Shown here piece by piece: positions 51,191-62,570 of a stretch of DNA of 64,000 nucleotides (position 1 is the first letter of the stretch; every line of letters begins with the position of its first letter). The stretch comes from Ptiloglossa arizonensis (lineage: Eukaryota > Arthropoda > Insecta > Hymenoptera > Colletidae). A model generated the notes under the pieces. That model saw nothing but the letters and a program-made list of their open reading frames with translations, was not told the origin of the DNA and did not search any database. The stretch spans positions 101,222-165,221 of the forward strand of contig NW_027479282.1 in NCBI RefSeq assembly GCF_051014685.1. Direction: 5' to 3'. The position numbers and the translations under genes were made by a program.

Positions 51191-52141
51191 GAAACTCGCC
51201 CGATTACAACGGTATGTGTATTTTTGCCCTAGGCCATAGTAGTTATTGGTTTCGAGTATCAGACTTGCGAAAATTTTGATGGTTTCTCAACCATTCCATG
51301 ACTTCAAACACCCATATCTCGCGAACGGATTGACGAACTAGAGAAATTCCTGTTGCATCTGAAAGCAGAAACCCGCCTGATTACAATGGCATGTGTATTT
51401 TTGCCCTAGGCCATAGTAGGTATTGGTTTCGAGTATCACACTTGCGAAAATTTTGATGGTTTCTCAACCATTCCTTAACTTCAAACTCCCATATCTCGCG
51501 AACGGATTGACGAACTCGAGAAATTCCTGTTGCATCTGAAAGCAGAAACTCGCCCGATTACAACGGTATGTGTATTTTTGCCCTAGGCCATAGTAGATAT
51601 TGGTTTCGAGTATCAGACTTGCGAAAATTTTGATGGTTTCTCAACCATTCCTTAACTTCAAACTCCCATATCTCGCGAACGGATTGACGAACTCGAGAAA
51701 TTCCTGTTGCATCTGAAAGCAGAAACACGCCCGATTACAACGGTATATGTAGCTTTGCCCTAGGTCATACTACTTATTGGTTTCGAGTATCAGCCTTGCG
51801 AAAGTTTTGATGGTTTCTCAACCATTCCTTAAATTCAAACTCCCATATCTCGCGAACGGAATGAGGAACTCGAGAAATTCCTGTTGCATCTGAAAGCAGA
51901 AGCTCGCGCGATTACAACCGTGTATGTACTTTTCCCCTAGGCCATTCCACTTATTCGTTTCGAGTATCAGACTTGCGAAAATTTTGATGGTTTCTCAACC
52001 ATACCTTAACTTCAAACTCCCATATCTCGCGAGCGGAATGACGAACTCGAGAAATTCCTGTTGCATCTGAAAGCAGAAACTCGCGCGATTACAACCGTGT
52101 GTGTACTTTCCCCTAGGCCATTCCACTTATTCGTTTCGAGT
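51104..52141. repeat. Unit E, copy 2 (truncated by the D junction)
   Basis: Follows E copy 1 at an offset of 1,769 bp and is cut at about 52,142, where D copy 2 begins with a GATTGTTTC monomer. It includes the second GGTATATGTAGC monomer (about 51,743) and the CTTTCCCC deletion (about 52,104). Confidence 0.88.
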
Positions 52142-52864
52142 ATCAGACTTGCGAAAATTTTGATTGTTTCTCAACCATTCCTTAACTTCAGTCTCCCATA
52201 TCTCGCGAACGGATTGTCGAACTCGAGAAATTCTTGTTGCACCTGAAAGCAGAAACACCCCCGATTACAACGGTATGTGTATTTTTGCCCTAGGCCATAG
52301 TAGTTATTGGTTTCGAGTATCAGACTTGCGAAAATTTTGATGGTTTCTCAACCATTCCTTAACTTCAAACTCCCATATCTCGCGAACGGATTGACGAACT
52401 CGAGAAATGCCTGTTGCATCTGAAAGTAGGAACTCGCCCGATTAAAACGGTATGTGTATTTTTGTCCTAGGCCATAGTAGTTATTGGTTTCGAGTGTCAG
52501 AATTGCGAAAATTTTGATTGTTTCTCAACCATTCCTTAATTTCAGTCTCCCATATCTCGCGAACGGATTGTCGAACTCGAGAAATTCTTGTTGCATCTGA
52601 AAGCAGAAACACGCCCGATTACAACGGTATGTGTATTTTTGCCCTAGGCCATAGTTGTTATTGGTTTCGAGTATCAGACTTGCGAAAATTTTGATGGTTT
52701 CTCAACCATTCCTTAATTTCAGTCTCCCATATCTCTCGAACGGATTGTCGAACTCGTGAAATTCTTGTTGCATCTGAAGGCAGAAACACGCCCGATTACA
52801 ACGGTATGCGTATTTTTGCCCTAGGCCATAGTAGTTAATGGTTTCGAGTATCAGACTTGCGAAC

Positions 52865-54811
52865 ATTTTGATGGTTTCTCAACCATTCCTTAACTTCAAA
52901 CTCCCATATCTCGCGAACGGATTGACGAACTCGAGAAATGCCTGTTGCATCTGAAAGTAGAAACTCGCCCGATTACAACGGTATGTGTATTTTTTCCCTA
53001 GGCCATGGTAGTTATTGGTTTCGAGTATCAGACTTGCGAAAATTTTGATGGTTTCTCAACCATTCCTTAAATTCAAGCTCCCATATCTCGCGAACCGATT
53101 GACGAACTCGAGAAATTCCTGTTGCATCTGAAAGTAGAAACTCGCCCGATTACAAAGCTATGTGTATTTTTCCCCTAGGCTATTCCACTTATTGGTTTCG
53201 AGTATCAGACTTGCGAAAATTTTGATGGTTTCTCAACCATTCCTTAACTTCAAACTCCCATATCTCGCGAACGGATTGACGAACTCGAGAAATGCCTGTT
53301 GCATCTGAAAGTAGAAACTCGCCCGATTACAACGGTATGTGTATTTTTGCCCTAGGCCATAGTAGTTATTGGTTTCGAGTATCAGACTTGCGAAAATTTT
53401 GATGGTTTCTCAACCATTCCGTGACTTCAAACACCCATATCTCGCGAACGGATTGACGAACTAGAGAAATTCCTGTTGCATCTGAAAGCAGAAACCCGCC
53501 TGATTACAATGGCATGTGTATTTTTGCCCTAGGCCATAGTAGGTATTGGTTTCGAGTATCACACTTGCGAAAATTTTGATGGTTTCTCAACCATTCCTTA
53601 ACTTCAAACTCCCATATCTCGCGAACGGATTGACGAACTCGAGAAAATCCTGTTGCACCTGAAAGTAGAAACTCGCCCGATTACAACGGTATGTGTATTT
53701 TTGCCCTAGGCCATAGTACTTATTGGTATCGAGTATCAGACTTGCGAAAATTTTGATGGTTTCTCAACCATTCCTTAACTTCAAACTCCCATATCTCGCG
53801 AACGGATTGACGAACTCGAGAAAATCCTGTTGCACCTGAAAGTAGAAACTCGCCCGATTACAACGGTATGTGTATTTTTGCCCTAGGCCATAGTACTTAT
53901 TGGTATCGAGTATCAGACTTGCGAAAATTTTGATGGTTTCTCAACCATTCCTTAACTTCAAACTCCCATACCTCGCGAACCGAATGAGGAACTCGAGAAA
54001 TTCCTGTTGCATCTGAAAGCAGAAACTCGCCCGATTACAACCGTGTGTGTACTATTCCCCTAGGCAATTCCACTTATTGGTTTCGAGTATCAGACTTGCG
54101 AAAATTTTGATGGTTTCTCAACCATTCCTTAACTTCAAACTCCCATATCTCGCGAACGGATTGACGAAATCGAGAAAATCCTGTTGCATCTGAAAGTAGA
54201 AACTCGCCCGAATACAACGGTATGTGTACTATTCCCCTAGGCTATTCCACTTATTGGTTTCGAGTATCAGACTTGCGAAAATTTTGATGGTTTCTCAACC
54301 ATTCCTTAACTTCAAACTCCCATATCTCGCGAACGGATTGACGAACTCGAGAAAATCCTGTTGCACCTGAAAGTAGAAACTCGCCCGATTACAACGGTAT
54401 GTGTATTTTTGCCCTAGGCCAGAGTACTTATTGGTATCGAGTATCAGACTTGCGAAAATTTTGATGGTTTCTCAACCATTCCTTAACTTCAAACTCCCAT
54501 ATCTCGCGAACGGAATGAGGAACTCGAGAAATTCCTGTTGCATCTGAAAGCAGAAACTCGCCCGATTACAACCGTGTGTGTACTATTCCCCTAGGCAATT
54601 CCACTTATTCGTTTCGAGTATCAGACTTGCGAAAATTTTGATGGTTTCTCAACCATTCCTTAACTTCAAACTCCCATATCTCGCGAACGGATTGACGAAC
54701 TCGAGAAAATCCTGTTGCATCTGAAAGTAGAAACTCGCCCGATTACAACGGTATGTGTACTATTCCCCTAGGCTATTCCACTTATTGGTTTCGAGTATCA
54801 GACTTGCGAAA
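52865..54811. repeat. Unit F, copy 3 (11 monomers, one lost)
   Basis: F copy 1 as carried in D copy 2. CCATGGTAG markers at 53,003 and 54,950 are 1,947 bp apart (11 x 177) instead of 2,124, because of the missing monomer. Confidence 0.87.
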
Positions 54812-56935
54812 ATTTTGATGGTTTCTCAACCATTCCTTAACTTCAAACTCCCATATCTCGCGAACGGATTGACGAACTCGAGAAATGCCTGTTGCATCTG
54901 AAAGTAGAAACTCGCCCGATTACAACGGTATGTGTATTTTTTCCCTAGGCCATGGTAGTTATTGGTTTCGAGTATCAGACTTGCGAAAATTTTGATGGTT
55001 TCTCAAACATTCCTTCACTTCAAACTCCCATATCTCGCGAACGGAATGAGGAACTCGAGAAATTCCTGTTGCATCTGAAAGCAGAAACACGCCCGATTAC
55101 AACGGTATGTGTATTTTTGTCCTAGGCCATAGTAGTTATTGGTTTCGAGTATCAGACTTGCGAAAATTTTGATGGTTTCTCAACCATTCCTTAAATTCAA
55201 GCTCCCATATCTCGCGAACCGATTGACGAACTCGAGAAATTCCTGTTGCATCTGAAAGTAGAAACTCGCCCGATTACAAAGCTATGTGTATTTTTCCCCT
55301 AGGCTATTCCACTTATTGGTTTCGAGTATCAGACTTGCGAAAATTTTGATGGTTTCTCAACCATTCCTTAACTTCAAACTCCCATATCTCGCGAACGGAT
55401 TGACGAACTCGAGAAATGCCTGTTGCATCTGAAAGTAGAAACTCGCCCGATTACAACGGTATGTGTATTTTTGCCCTAGGCCATAGTAGTTATTGGTTTC
55501 GAGTATCAGACTTGCGAAAATTTTGATGGTTTCTCAACCATTCCGTGACTTCAAACACCCATATCTCGCGAACGGATTGACGAACTAGAGAAATTCCTGT
55601 TGCATCTGAAAGCAGAAACCCGCCTGATTACAATGGCATGTGTATTTTTGCCCTAGGCCATAGTAGGTATTGGTTTCGAGTATCACACTTGCGAAAATTT
55701 TGATGGTTTCTCAACCATTCCTTAACTTCAAACTCCCATATCTCGCGAACGGATTGACGAACTCGAGAAAATCCTGTTGCACCTGAAAGTAGAAACTCGC
55801 CCGATTACAACGGTATGTGTATTTTTGCCCTAGGCCATAGTACTTATTGGTATCGAGTATCAGACTTGCGAAAATTTTGATGGTTTCTCAACCATTCCTT
55901 AACTTCAAACTCCCATATCTCGCGAACGGATTGACGAACTCGAGAAAATCCTGTTGCACCTGAAAGTAGAAACTCGCCCGATTACAACGGTATGTGTATT
56001 TTTGCCCTAGGCCATAGTACTTATTGGTATCGAGTATCAGACTTGCGAAAATTTTGATGGTTTCTCAACCATTCCTTAATTTCAGTCTCCCATATCTCGC
56101 GAACCGATTGACGAACTCGAGAAATTCCTGTTGCATCTGAAAGCAGAAACTCGCCCGATTACAACCGTGTGTGTACTATTCCCCTAGGCAATTCCACTTA
56201 TTGGTTTCGAGTATCAGACTTGCGAAAATTTTGATGGTTTCTCAACCATTCCTTAACTTCAAACTCCCATATCTCGCGAACGGATTGACGAAATCGAGAA
56301 AATCCTGTTGCATCTGAAAGTAGAAACTCGCCCGAATACAACGGTATGTGTACTATTCCCCTAGGCTATTCCACTTATTGGTTTCGAGTATCAGACTTGC
56401 GAAAATTTTGATGGTTTCTCAACCATTCCTTAACTTCAAACTCCCATATCTCGCGAACGGATTGACGAACTCGAGAAAATCCTGTTGCACCTGAAAGTAG
56501 AAACTCGCCCGATTACAACGGTATGTGTATTTTTGCCCTAGGCCAGAGTACTTATTGGTATCGAGTATCAGACTTGCGAAAATTTTGATGGTTTCTCAAC
56601 CATTCCTTAACTTCAAACTCCCATATCTCGCGAACGGAATGAGGAACTCGAGAAATTCCTGTTGCATCTGAAAGCAGAAACTCGCCCGATTACAACCGTG
56701 TGTGTACTATTCCCCTAGGCAATTCCACTTATTCGTTTCGAGTATCAGACTTGCGAAAATTTTGATGGTTTCTCAACCATTCCTTAACTTCAAACTCCCA
56801 TATCTCGCGAACGGATTGACGAACTCGAGAAAATCCTGTTGCATCTGAAAGTAGAAACTCGCCCGATTACAACGGTATGTGTACTATTCCCCTAGGCTAT
56901 TCCACTTATTGGTTTCGAGTATCAGACTTGCGAAA
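54812..56935. repeat. Unit F, copy 4 (12 monomers)
   Basis: F copy 2 as carried in D copy 2, at an offset of 10,087 bp. It keeps the TTTCAGTCTCC and CCGATTGACG patch (about 56,080) that distinguishes F copy 2 from F copy 1. Confidence 0.87.
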
Positions 56936-59421
56936 ATTTTGATGGTTTCTCAACCATTCCTTAACTTCAAACTCCCATATCTCGCGAACGGATTGACGAA
57001 CTCGAGAAAATCCTGTTGCATCTGAAAGTAGAAACTCGCCCGATTACAACGGTATGTGTATTTTTGCCCTAGGCCATAGTAGTTATTGGTTTCGAGTATC
57101 AGACTTGCGAAAATTTTGATGGTTTCTCAAACATTCCTTCACTTCAAACTCCCATATCTCGCGAACGGAATGAGGAACTCGAGAAATTCCTGTTGCATCT
57201 GAAAGCAGAAACACGCCCGATTACAACGGTATGTGTATTTTTGTCCTAGGCCATAGTAGTTATTGGTTTCGAGTATCAGACTTGCGAAAATTTTGATGGT
57301 TTCTCAACCATTCCTTAAATTCAAACTCCCATATCTCGCGAACCGATTGACGAACTCGAGAAATTCCTGTTGCACCTGAAAGTAGAAGCTCGCCCGATTA
57401 CAACGGTATGTGTACTATTCCCCTATGCTATTCCACTTATTGGTTTCGAGTATCAGACTTGCGAAAATTTTGATGGTTTCTCAACCATTCCTTAACTTCA
57501 AACTCCCATATCTCGTGAACGGATTGACGAACTCGAGAAAATCCTGTTGCATCTGAAAGCAGAAACTCGCCCGATTACAACGGTATGTGTATTTTTGTCC
57601 TAGGCCATAGTAGTTATTGGTTTCGAGTGTCAGACTTGCGAAAATTTTGATTGTTTCTCAACCATTCCTTAATTTCAGTCTCTCATATCTCGCGAACGGA
57701 TTGTCGAACTCGCGAAATTCTTGTTGCGTCTGAAAGCAGAAACACCCCCGATTACAACGGCATGTGTATTTTTGCCCTAGGCCATAGTAGTTATTGGTTT
57801 CGAGTATCAGACTTGCGAAAATTTTGATGGTTTCTCAACCATTCCTTAACTTCAAACTCCCATATCTCGCGAACGGATTGACGAACTCGAGAAATGCCTG
57901 TTGCATCTGAAAGTAAACACTCGCCCGATTACAACGGTATGTGTATTTTCTCCCTAGGCCATAGTAGTTATTGGTTTCGAGTATCAGACTTGCGAAAATT
58001 TTGATGGTTTCTCAACCATTCCTTAACTTCAGTCTCCCATATGTCGCGAACCGATTAACGAACTCGAGAAATTCCAGTTGCATCTGAAAGTAGAAACTCG
58101 CCCGATTACAACGGTATGTGTATTTTTGCCCTAGGCCATAGTAGTTATTGGTTTCGAGTATCAGACTTGCGAAAATTTTGATGGTTTCTCAACCATTCCT
58201 TAATTTCAAACTCCCATATCTCGCGAACGGATTGACGAACTCGAGAAATTCCTGTTGCATCTGAAAGGAGAGACTCCCCCGATTACAACGGTATGTGTAT
58301 TATTCCCCTAGGCCATTGTAGTTATTGGTTTCGAGTATCAGACTTGCGAAAATTTTGATGGTTTCTCAACCATTCCTTAATTTCGGACTCCCATATCTCG
58401 CGAACGGATTGACGAACTCGAGAAATTGCGGTTGCATCTGAAAGCAGAAACTCGCCCGATTACAACGGTATGTGTATTTTCTCCCTAGGCCATAGTAGTT
58501 ATTGGTTTCGAGTATCAGACTTGCGAAAATTTTGATGGTTTCTCAACCATTCCTTAACTTCAAACTCCCATATCTCGCGAACGGATTGACGATCTTGAGA
58601 AGTTCCTGTTGCATCTGAAAGCAGAAACTCGTCCGATTACAACGGTATGTGTATTTTTGCCCTAGGCCATAGTAGTTATTGGTTTCGAGTATCAGACTTG
58701 CGAAAATTTTGATGGTTTCTCAACCATTCCTTAACTTCAGACTCCCATATGTCGCGAACCGATTAACGAACTCGAGATATTCCGGTTGCATCTGAAAGTA
58801 GAAACTCGCCCGATTACAACGGTATGTGTATTTTTGCCCTAGGCCATAGTAGTTATTGGTTTCGAGTACCAGACTTGCGAAAATTTTAATGGTTTCTCAA
58901 CCATTCCTTAATTTCGGACTCCCATATCTCGCGAACGGATTGACGAACTCGAGAAATTGCGGTTGCATCTGAAAGCAGAAACTCGCCCGATTAGAACGGT
59001 ATGTGTATTTTCTCCCTAGGCCATAGTAGTTATTGGTTTCGAGTATCAGACTTGCGAAAATTTTGATGGTTTCTCAACCATTCCATAAGTTCGGACTCCC
59101 ATATCTCGCGAACGGATTGACGAACTCGAGAAATTGCGGTTGCATCTGAAAGCAGAAACTCGCCCGATTACAACGGTATGTGTATTTTCTCCCTAGGCCA
59201 TAGTAGTTATTGGTTTCGAGTATCAGACTTGCGAAAATTTTGATGGTTTCTCAACCATTCCTTAACTTCAGTCTCCCATATGTCGCGAACCGATTAACGA
59301 ACTCGAGAAATTCCAGTTGCATCTGAAAGTAGAAGCTCGCCCGATTACAACGGTATGTGTATTTTTGCCCTAGGTCATTGTAGTTATCGGTTTCGGGTAT
59401 CAGACTTGCGAAAATTTTGAT

Positions 59422-61190
59422 GGTTTCTCAACCATTCCTTAAGTTCGGACTCCCATATCTCGCGAACGGATTGACGAACTCGAGAAATTGCGGTTGCATC
59501 TGAAAGCAGAAACTCGCCCGATTACAACGGTATGTGTATTTTTGCCCTAGGCCATAGTAGTTATTGGTTTCGAGTATCAGACTTGCGAAAATTTTGATGG
59601 TTTCTCAACCATTCCATGACTTCAAACACCCATATCTCGCGAACGGATTGACGAACTAGAGAAATTCCTGTTGCATCTGAAAGCAGAAACCCGCCTGATT
59701 ACAATGGCATGTGTATTTTTGCCCTAGGCCATAGTAGGTATTGGTTTCGAGTATCACACTTGCGAAAATTTTGATGGTTTCTCAACCATTCCTTAACTTC
59801 AAACTCCCATATCTCGCGAACGGATTGACGAACTCGAGAAATTCCTGTTGCATCTGAAAGCAGAAACTCGCCCGATTACAACGGTATGTGTATTTTTGCC
59901 CTAGGCCATAGTAGATATTGGTTTCGAGTATCAGACTTGCGAAAATTTTGATGGTTTCTCAACCATTCCTTAACTTCAAACTCCCATATCTCGCGAACGG
60001 ATTGACGAACTCGAGAAATTCCTGTTGCATCTGAAAGCAGAAACACGCCCGATTACAACGGTATATGTAGCTTTGCCCTAGGTCATACTACTTATTGGTT
60101 TCGAGTATCAGCCTTGCGAAAGTTTTGATGGTTTCTCAACCATTCCTTAAATTCAAACTCCCATATCTCGCGAACGGAATGAGGAACTCGAGAAATTCCT
60201 GTTGCATCTGAAAGCAGAAGCTCGCGCGATTACAACCGTGTATGTACTTTTCCCCTAGGCCATTCCACTTATTCGTTTCGAGTATCAGACTTGCGAAAAT
60301 TTCGATGGTTTCTCAACCATACCTTAACTTCAAACTCCCATATCTCGCGAGCGGAATGACGAACTCGAGAAATTCCTGTTGCATCTGAAAGCAGAAACTC
60401 GCGCGATTACAACCGTGTGTGTACTTTCCCCTAGGCCATTCCACTTATTCGTTTCGAGTATCAGACTTGCGAAAATTTTGATGGTTTCTCAACCATTCCT
60501 TAACTTCAGACTCCCATATCTCGCGAACCGATTGACGAACTCGAGAAATTCCTGTTGCATCTGAAAGCAGAAACTCGCCCGATTACAACGATATGTGTAT
60601 TTTTGCCCTAGGCAATAATAGTAATTGGTTTCAAGTATCAGACTTGCGAAAGTTTTGATGGTTTCTCAACCGTTCCTTAATTTCAAACACCCATATCTCG
60701 CGAACGGATTGACGAACTAGAGAAATTCCTGTTGCATCTGAAAGCAGAAACCCGCCTGATTACAATGGCATGTGTATTTTTGCCCTAGGCCATAGTAGTT
60801 ATTGGTTTCGAGTATCAGACTTGCGAAAATTTTGATGGTTTCTCAACCATTCCTTAGCTTCAAACTCCCATATCTCGCGAACGGAATGAGGAACTCGAGA
60901 AATTCCTGTTGCATCTGAAAGCAGAAACTCGCCCGATTACAACCGTGTGTGTACTATTCCCCTAGGCAATTCCACTTATTGGTTTCGAGTATCTGACTTG
61001 CGAAAATTTTGATGGTTTCTCAACCATTCCTTAACTTCAAACTCCCATATCTCGCGAACGGATTGACGAACTAGGGAAATTCCTGTTGCATCTGAAAGCA
61101 GAAACTCGCCCGATTACAACGATATGTGTATTTTTGCCCTAGGCCATAATAGTAATTGGTTTCAAGTATCAGACTTGCGAAAGTTTTGAT
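59422..61190. repeat. Unit E, copy 3
   Basis: E copy 1 as carried in D copy 2 (offset 10,087 bp). It carries the TTTCGATGG change at 60,302. GGCAATAATAG at about 60,611 matches E copy 1, not E copy 4. Confidence 0.88.
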
Positions 61191-62570
61191 GGTTTCTCAA
61201 CCATTCCTTAAGTTCGGACTCCCATATCTCGCGAACGGATTGACGAACTCGAGAAATTGCGGTTGCATCTGAAAGCAGAAACTCGCCCGATTACAACGGT
61301 ATGTGTATTTTTGCCCTAGGCCATAGTAGTTATTGGTTTCGAGTATCAGACTTGCGAAAATTTTGATGGTTTCTCAACCATTCCATGACTTCAAACACCC
61401 ATATCTCGCGAACGGATTGACGAACTAGAGAAATTCCTGTTGCATCTGAAAGCAGAAACCCGCCTGATTACAATGGCATGTGTATTTTTGCCCTAGGCCA
61501 TAGTAGGTATTGGTTTCGAGTATCACACTTGCGAAAATTTTGATGGTTTCTCAACCATTCCTTAACTTCAAACTCCCATATCTCGCGAACGGATTGACGA
61601 ACTCGAGAAATTCCTGTTGCATCTGAAAGCAGAAACTCGCCCGATTACAACGGTATGTGTATTTTTGCCCTAGGCCATAGTAGATATTGGTTTCGAGTAT
61701 CAGACTTGCGAAAATTTTGATGGTTTCTCAACCATTCCTTAACTTCAAACTCCCATATCTCGCGAACGGATTGACGAACTCGAGAAATTCCTGTTGCATC
61801 TGAAAGCAGAAACACGCCCGATTACAACGGTATATGTAGCTTTGCCCTAGGTCATACTACTTATTGGTTTCGAGTATCAGCCTTGCGAAAGTTTTGATGG
61901 TTTCTCAACCATTCCTTAAATTCAAACTCCCATATCTCGCGAACGGAATGAGGAACTCGAGAAATTCCTGTTGCATCTGAAAGCAGAAGCTCGCGCGATT
62001 ACAACCGTGTATGTACTTTTCCCCTAGGCCATTCCACTTATTCGTTTCGAGTATCAGACTTGCGAAAATTTTGATGGTTTCTCAACCATACCTTAACTTC
62101 AAACTCCCATATCTCGCGAGCGGAATGACGAACTCGAGAAATTCCTGTTGCATCTGAAAGCAGAAACTCGCGCGATTACAACCGTGTGTGTACTTTCCCC
62201 TAGGCCATTCCACTTATTCGTTTCGAGTATCAGACTTGCGAAAATTTTGATGGTTTCTCAACCATTCCTTAACTTCAGACTCCCATATCTCGCGAACCGA
62301 TTGACGAACTCGAGAAATTCCTGTTGCATCTGAAAGCAGAAACTCGCCCGATTACAACGATATGTGTATTTTTGCCCTAGGCCATAATAGTAATTGGTTT
62401 CAAGTATCAGACTTGCGAAAGTTTTGATGGTTTCTCAACCGTTCCTTAATTTCAAACACCCATATCTCGCGAACGGATTGACGAACTAGAGAAATTCCTG
62501 TTGCATCTGAAAGCAGAAACCCGCCTAATTACAATGGCATGTGTATTTTTGCCCTAGGCCATAGTAGGTA
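61191..62570. repeat. Unit E, copy 4 (runs past the D boundary)
   Basis: Corresponds to E copy 2 up to about 62,228 and then continues along E where copy 2 was cut, to about 62,570. There GTAGGTATTGG replaces the GTAGTTATTGG expected from E copy 3. It has GGCCATAATAG at about 62,380 where copies 1 and 3 have GGCAATAATAG. This extra stretch supports an E-E tandem that predates the D duplication. Confidence 0.85.

Larger units (their letters stand above)
41878..52141. repeat. 58-monomer unit D, copy 1 (10,264 bp)
   Basis: This is the largest repeat unit in the window. The following copy matches at an offset of 10,264 bp up to about 42,780 and 10,087 bp from about 42,960 on, the step of 177 being a monomer missing in copy 2. 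The right join is inside CAGACTTGCGAAAATTTTGA (about 52,143-52,164), between a TTATTCGTTTCGAG monomer on the left and a GATTGTTTC monomer on the right. It contains F copies 1 and 2 and E copy 1 with a truncated E copy 2. Confidence 0.93.
52142..62228. repeat. Unit D, copy 2 (57 monomers, 10,087 bp)
   Basis: Nearly identical to copy 1. In the 9.2 kb after the missing monomer the only substitution I noticed is TTTCGATGG at 60,302 for TTTTGATGG. The two CTTTCCCC deletion monomers at about 50,335 and 52,104 reappear at about 60,422 and 62,191. After 62,228 the sequence does not restart unit D but continues along E. Confidence 0.93.
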
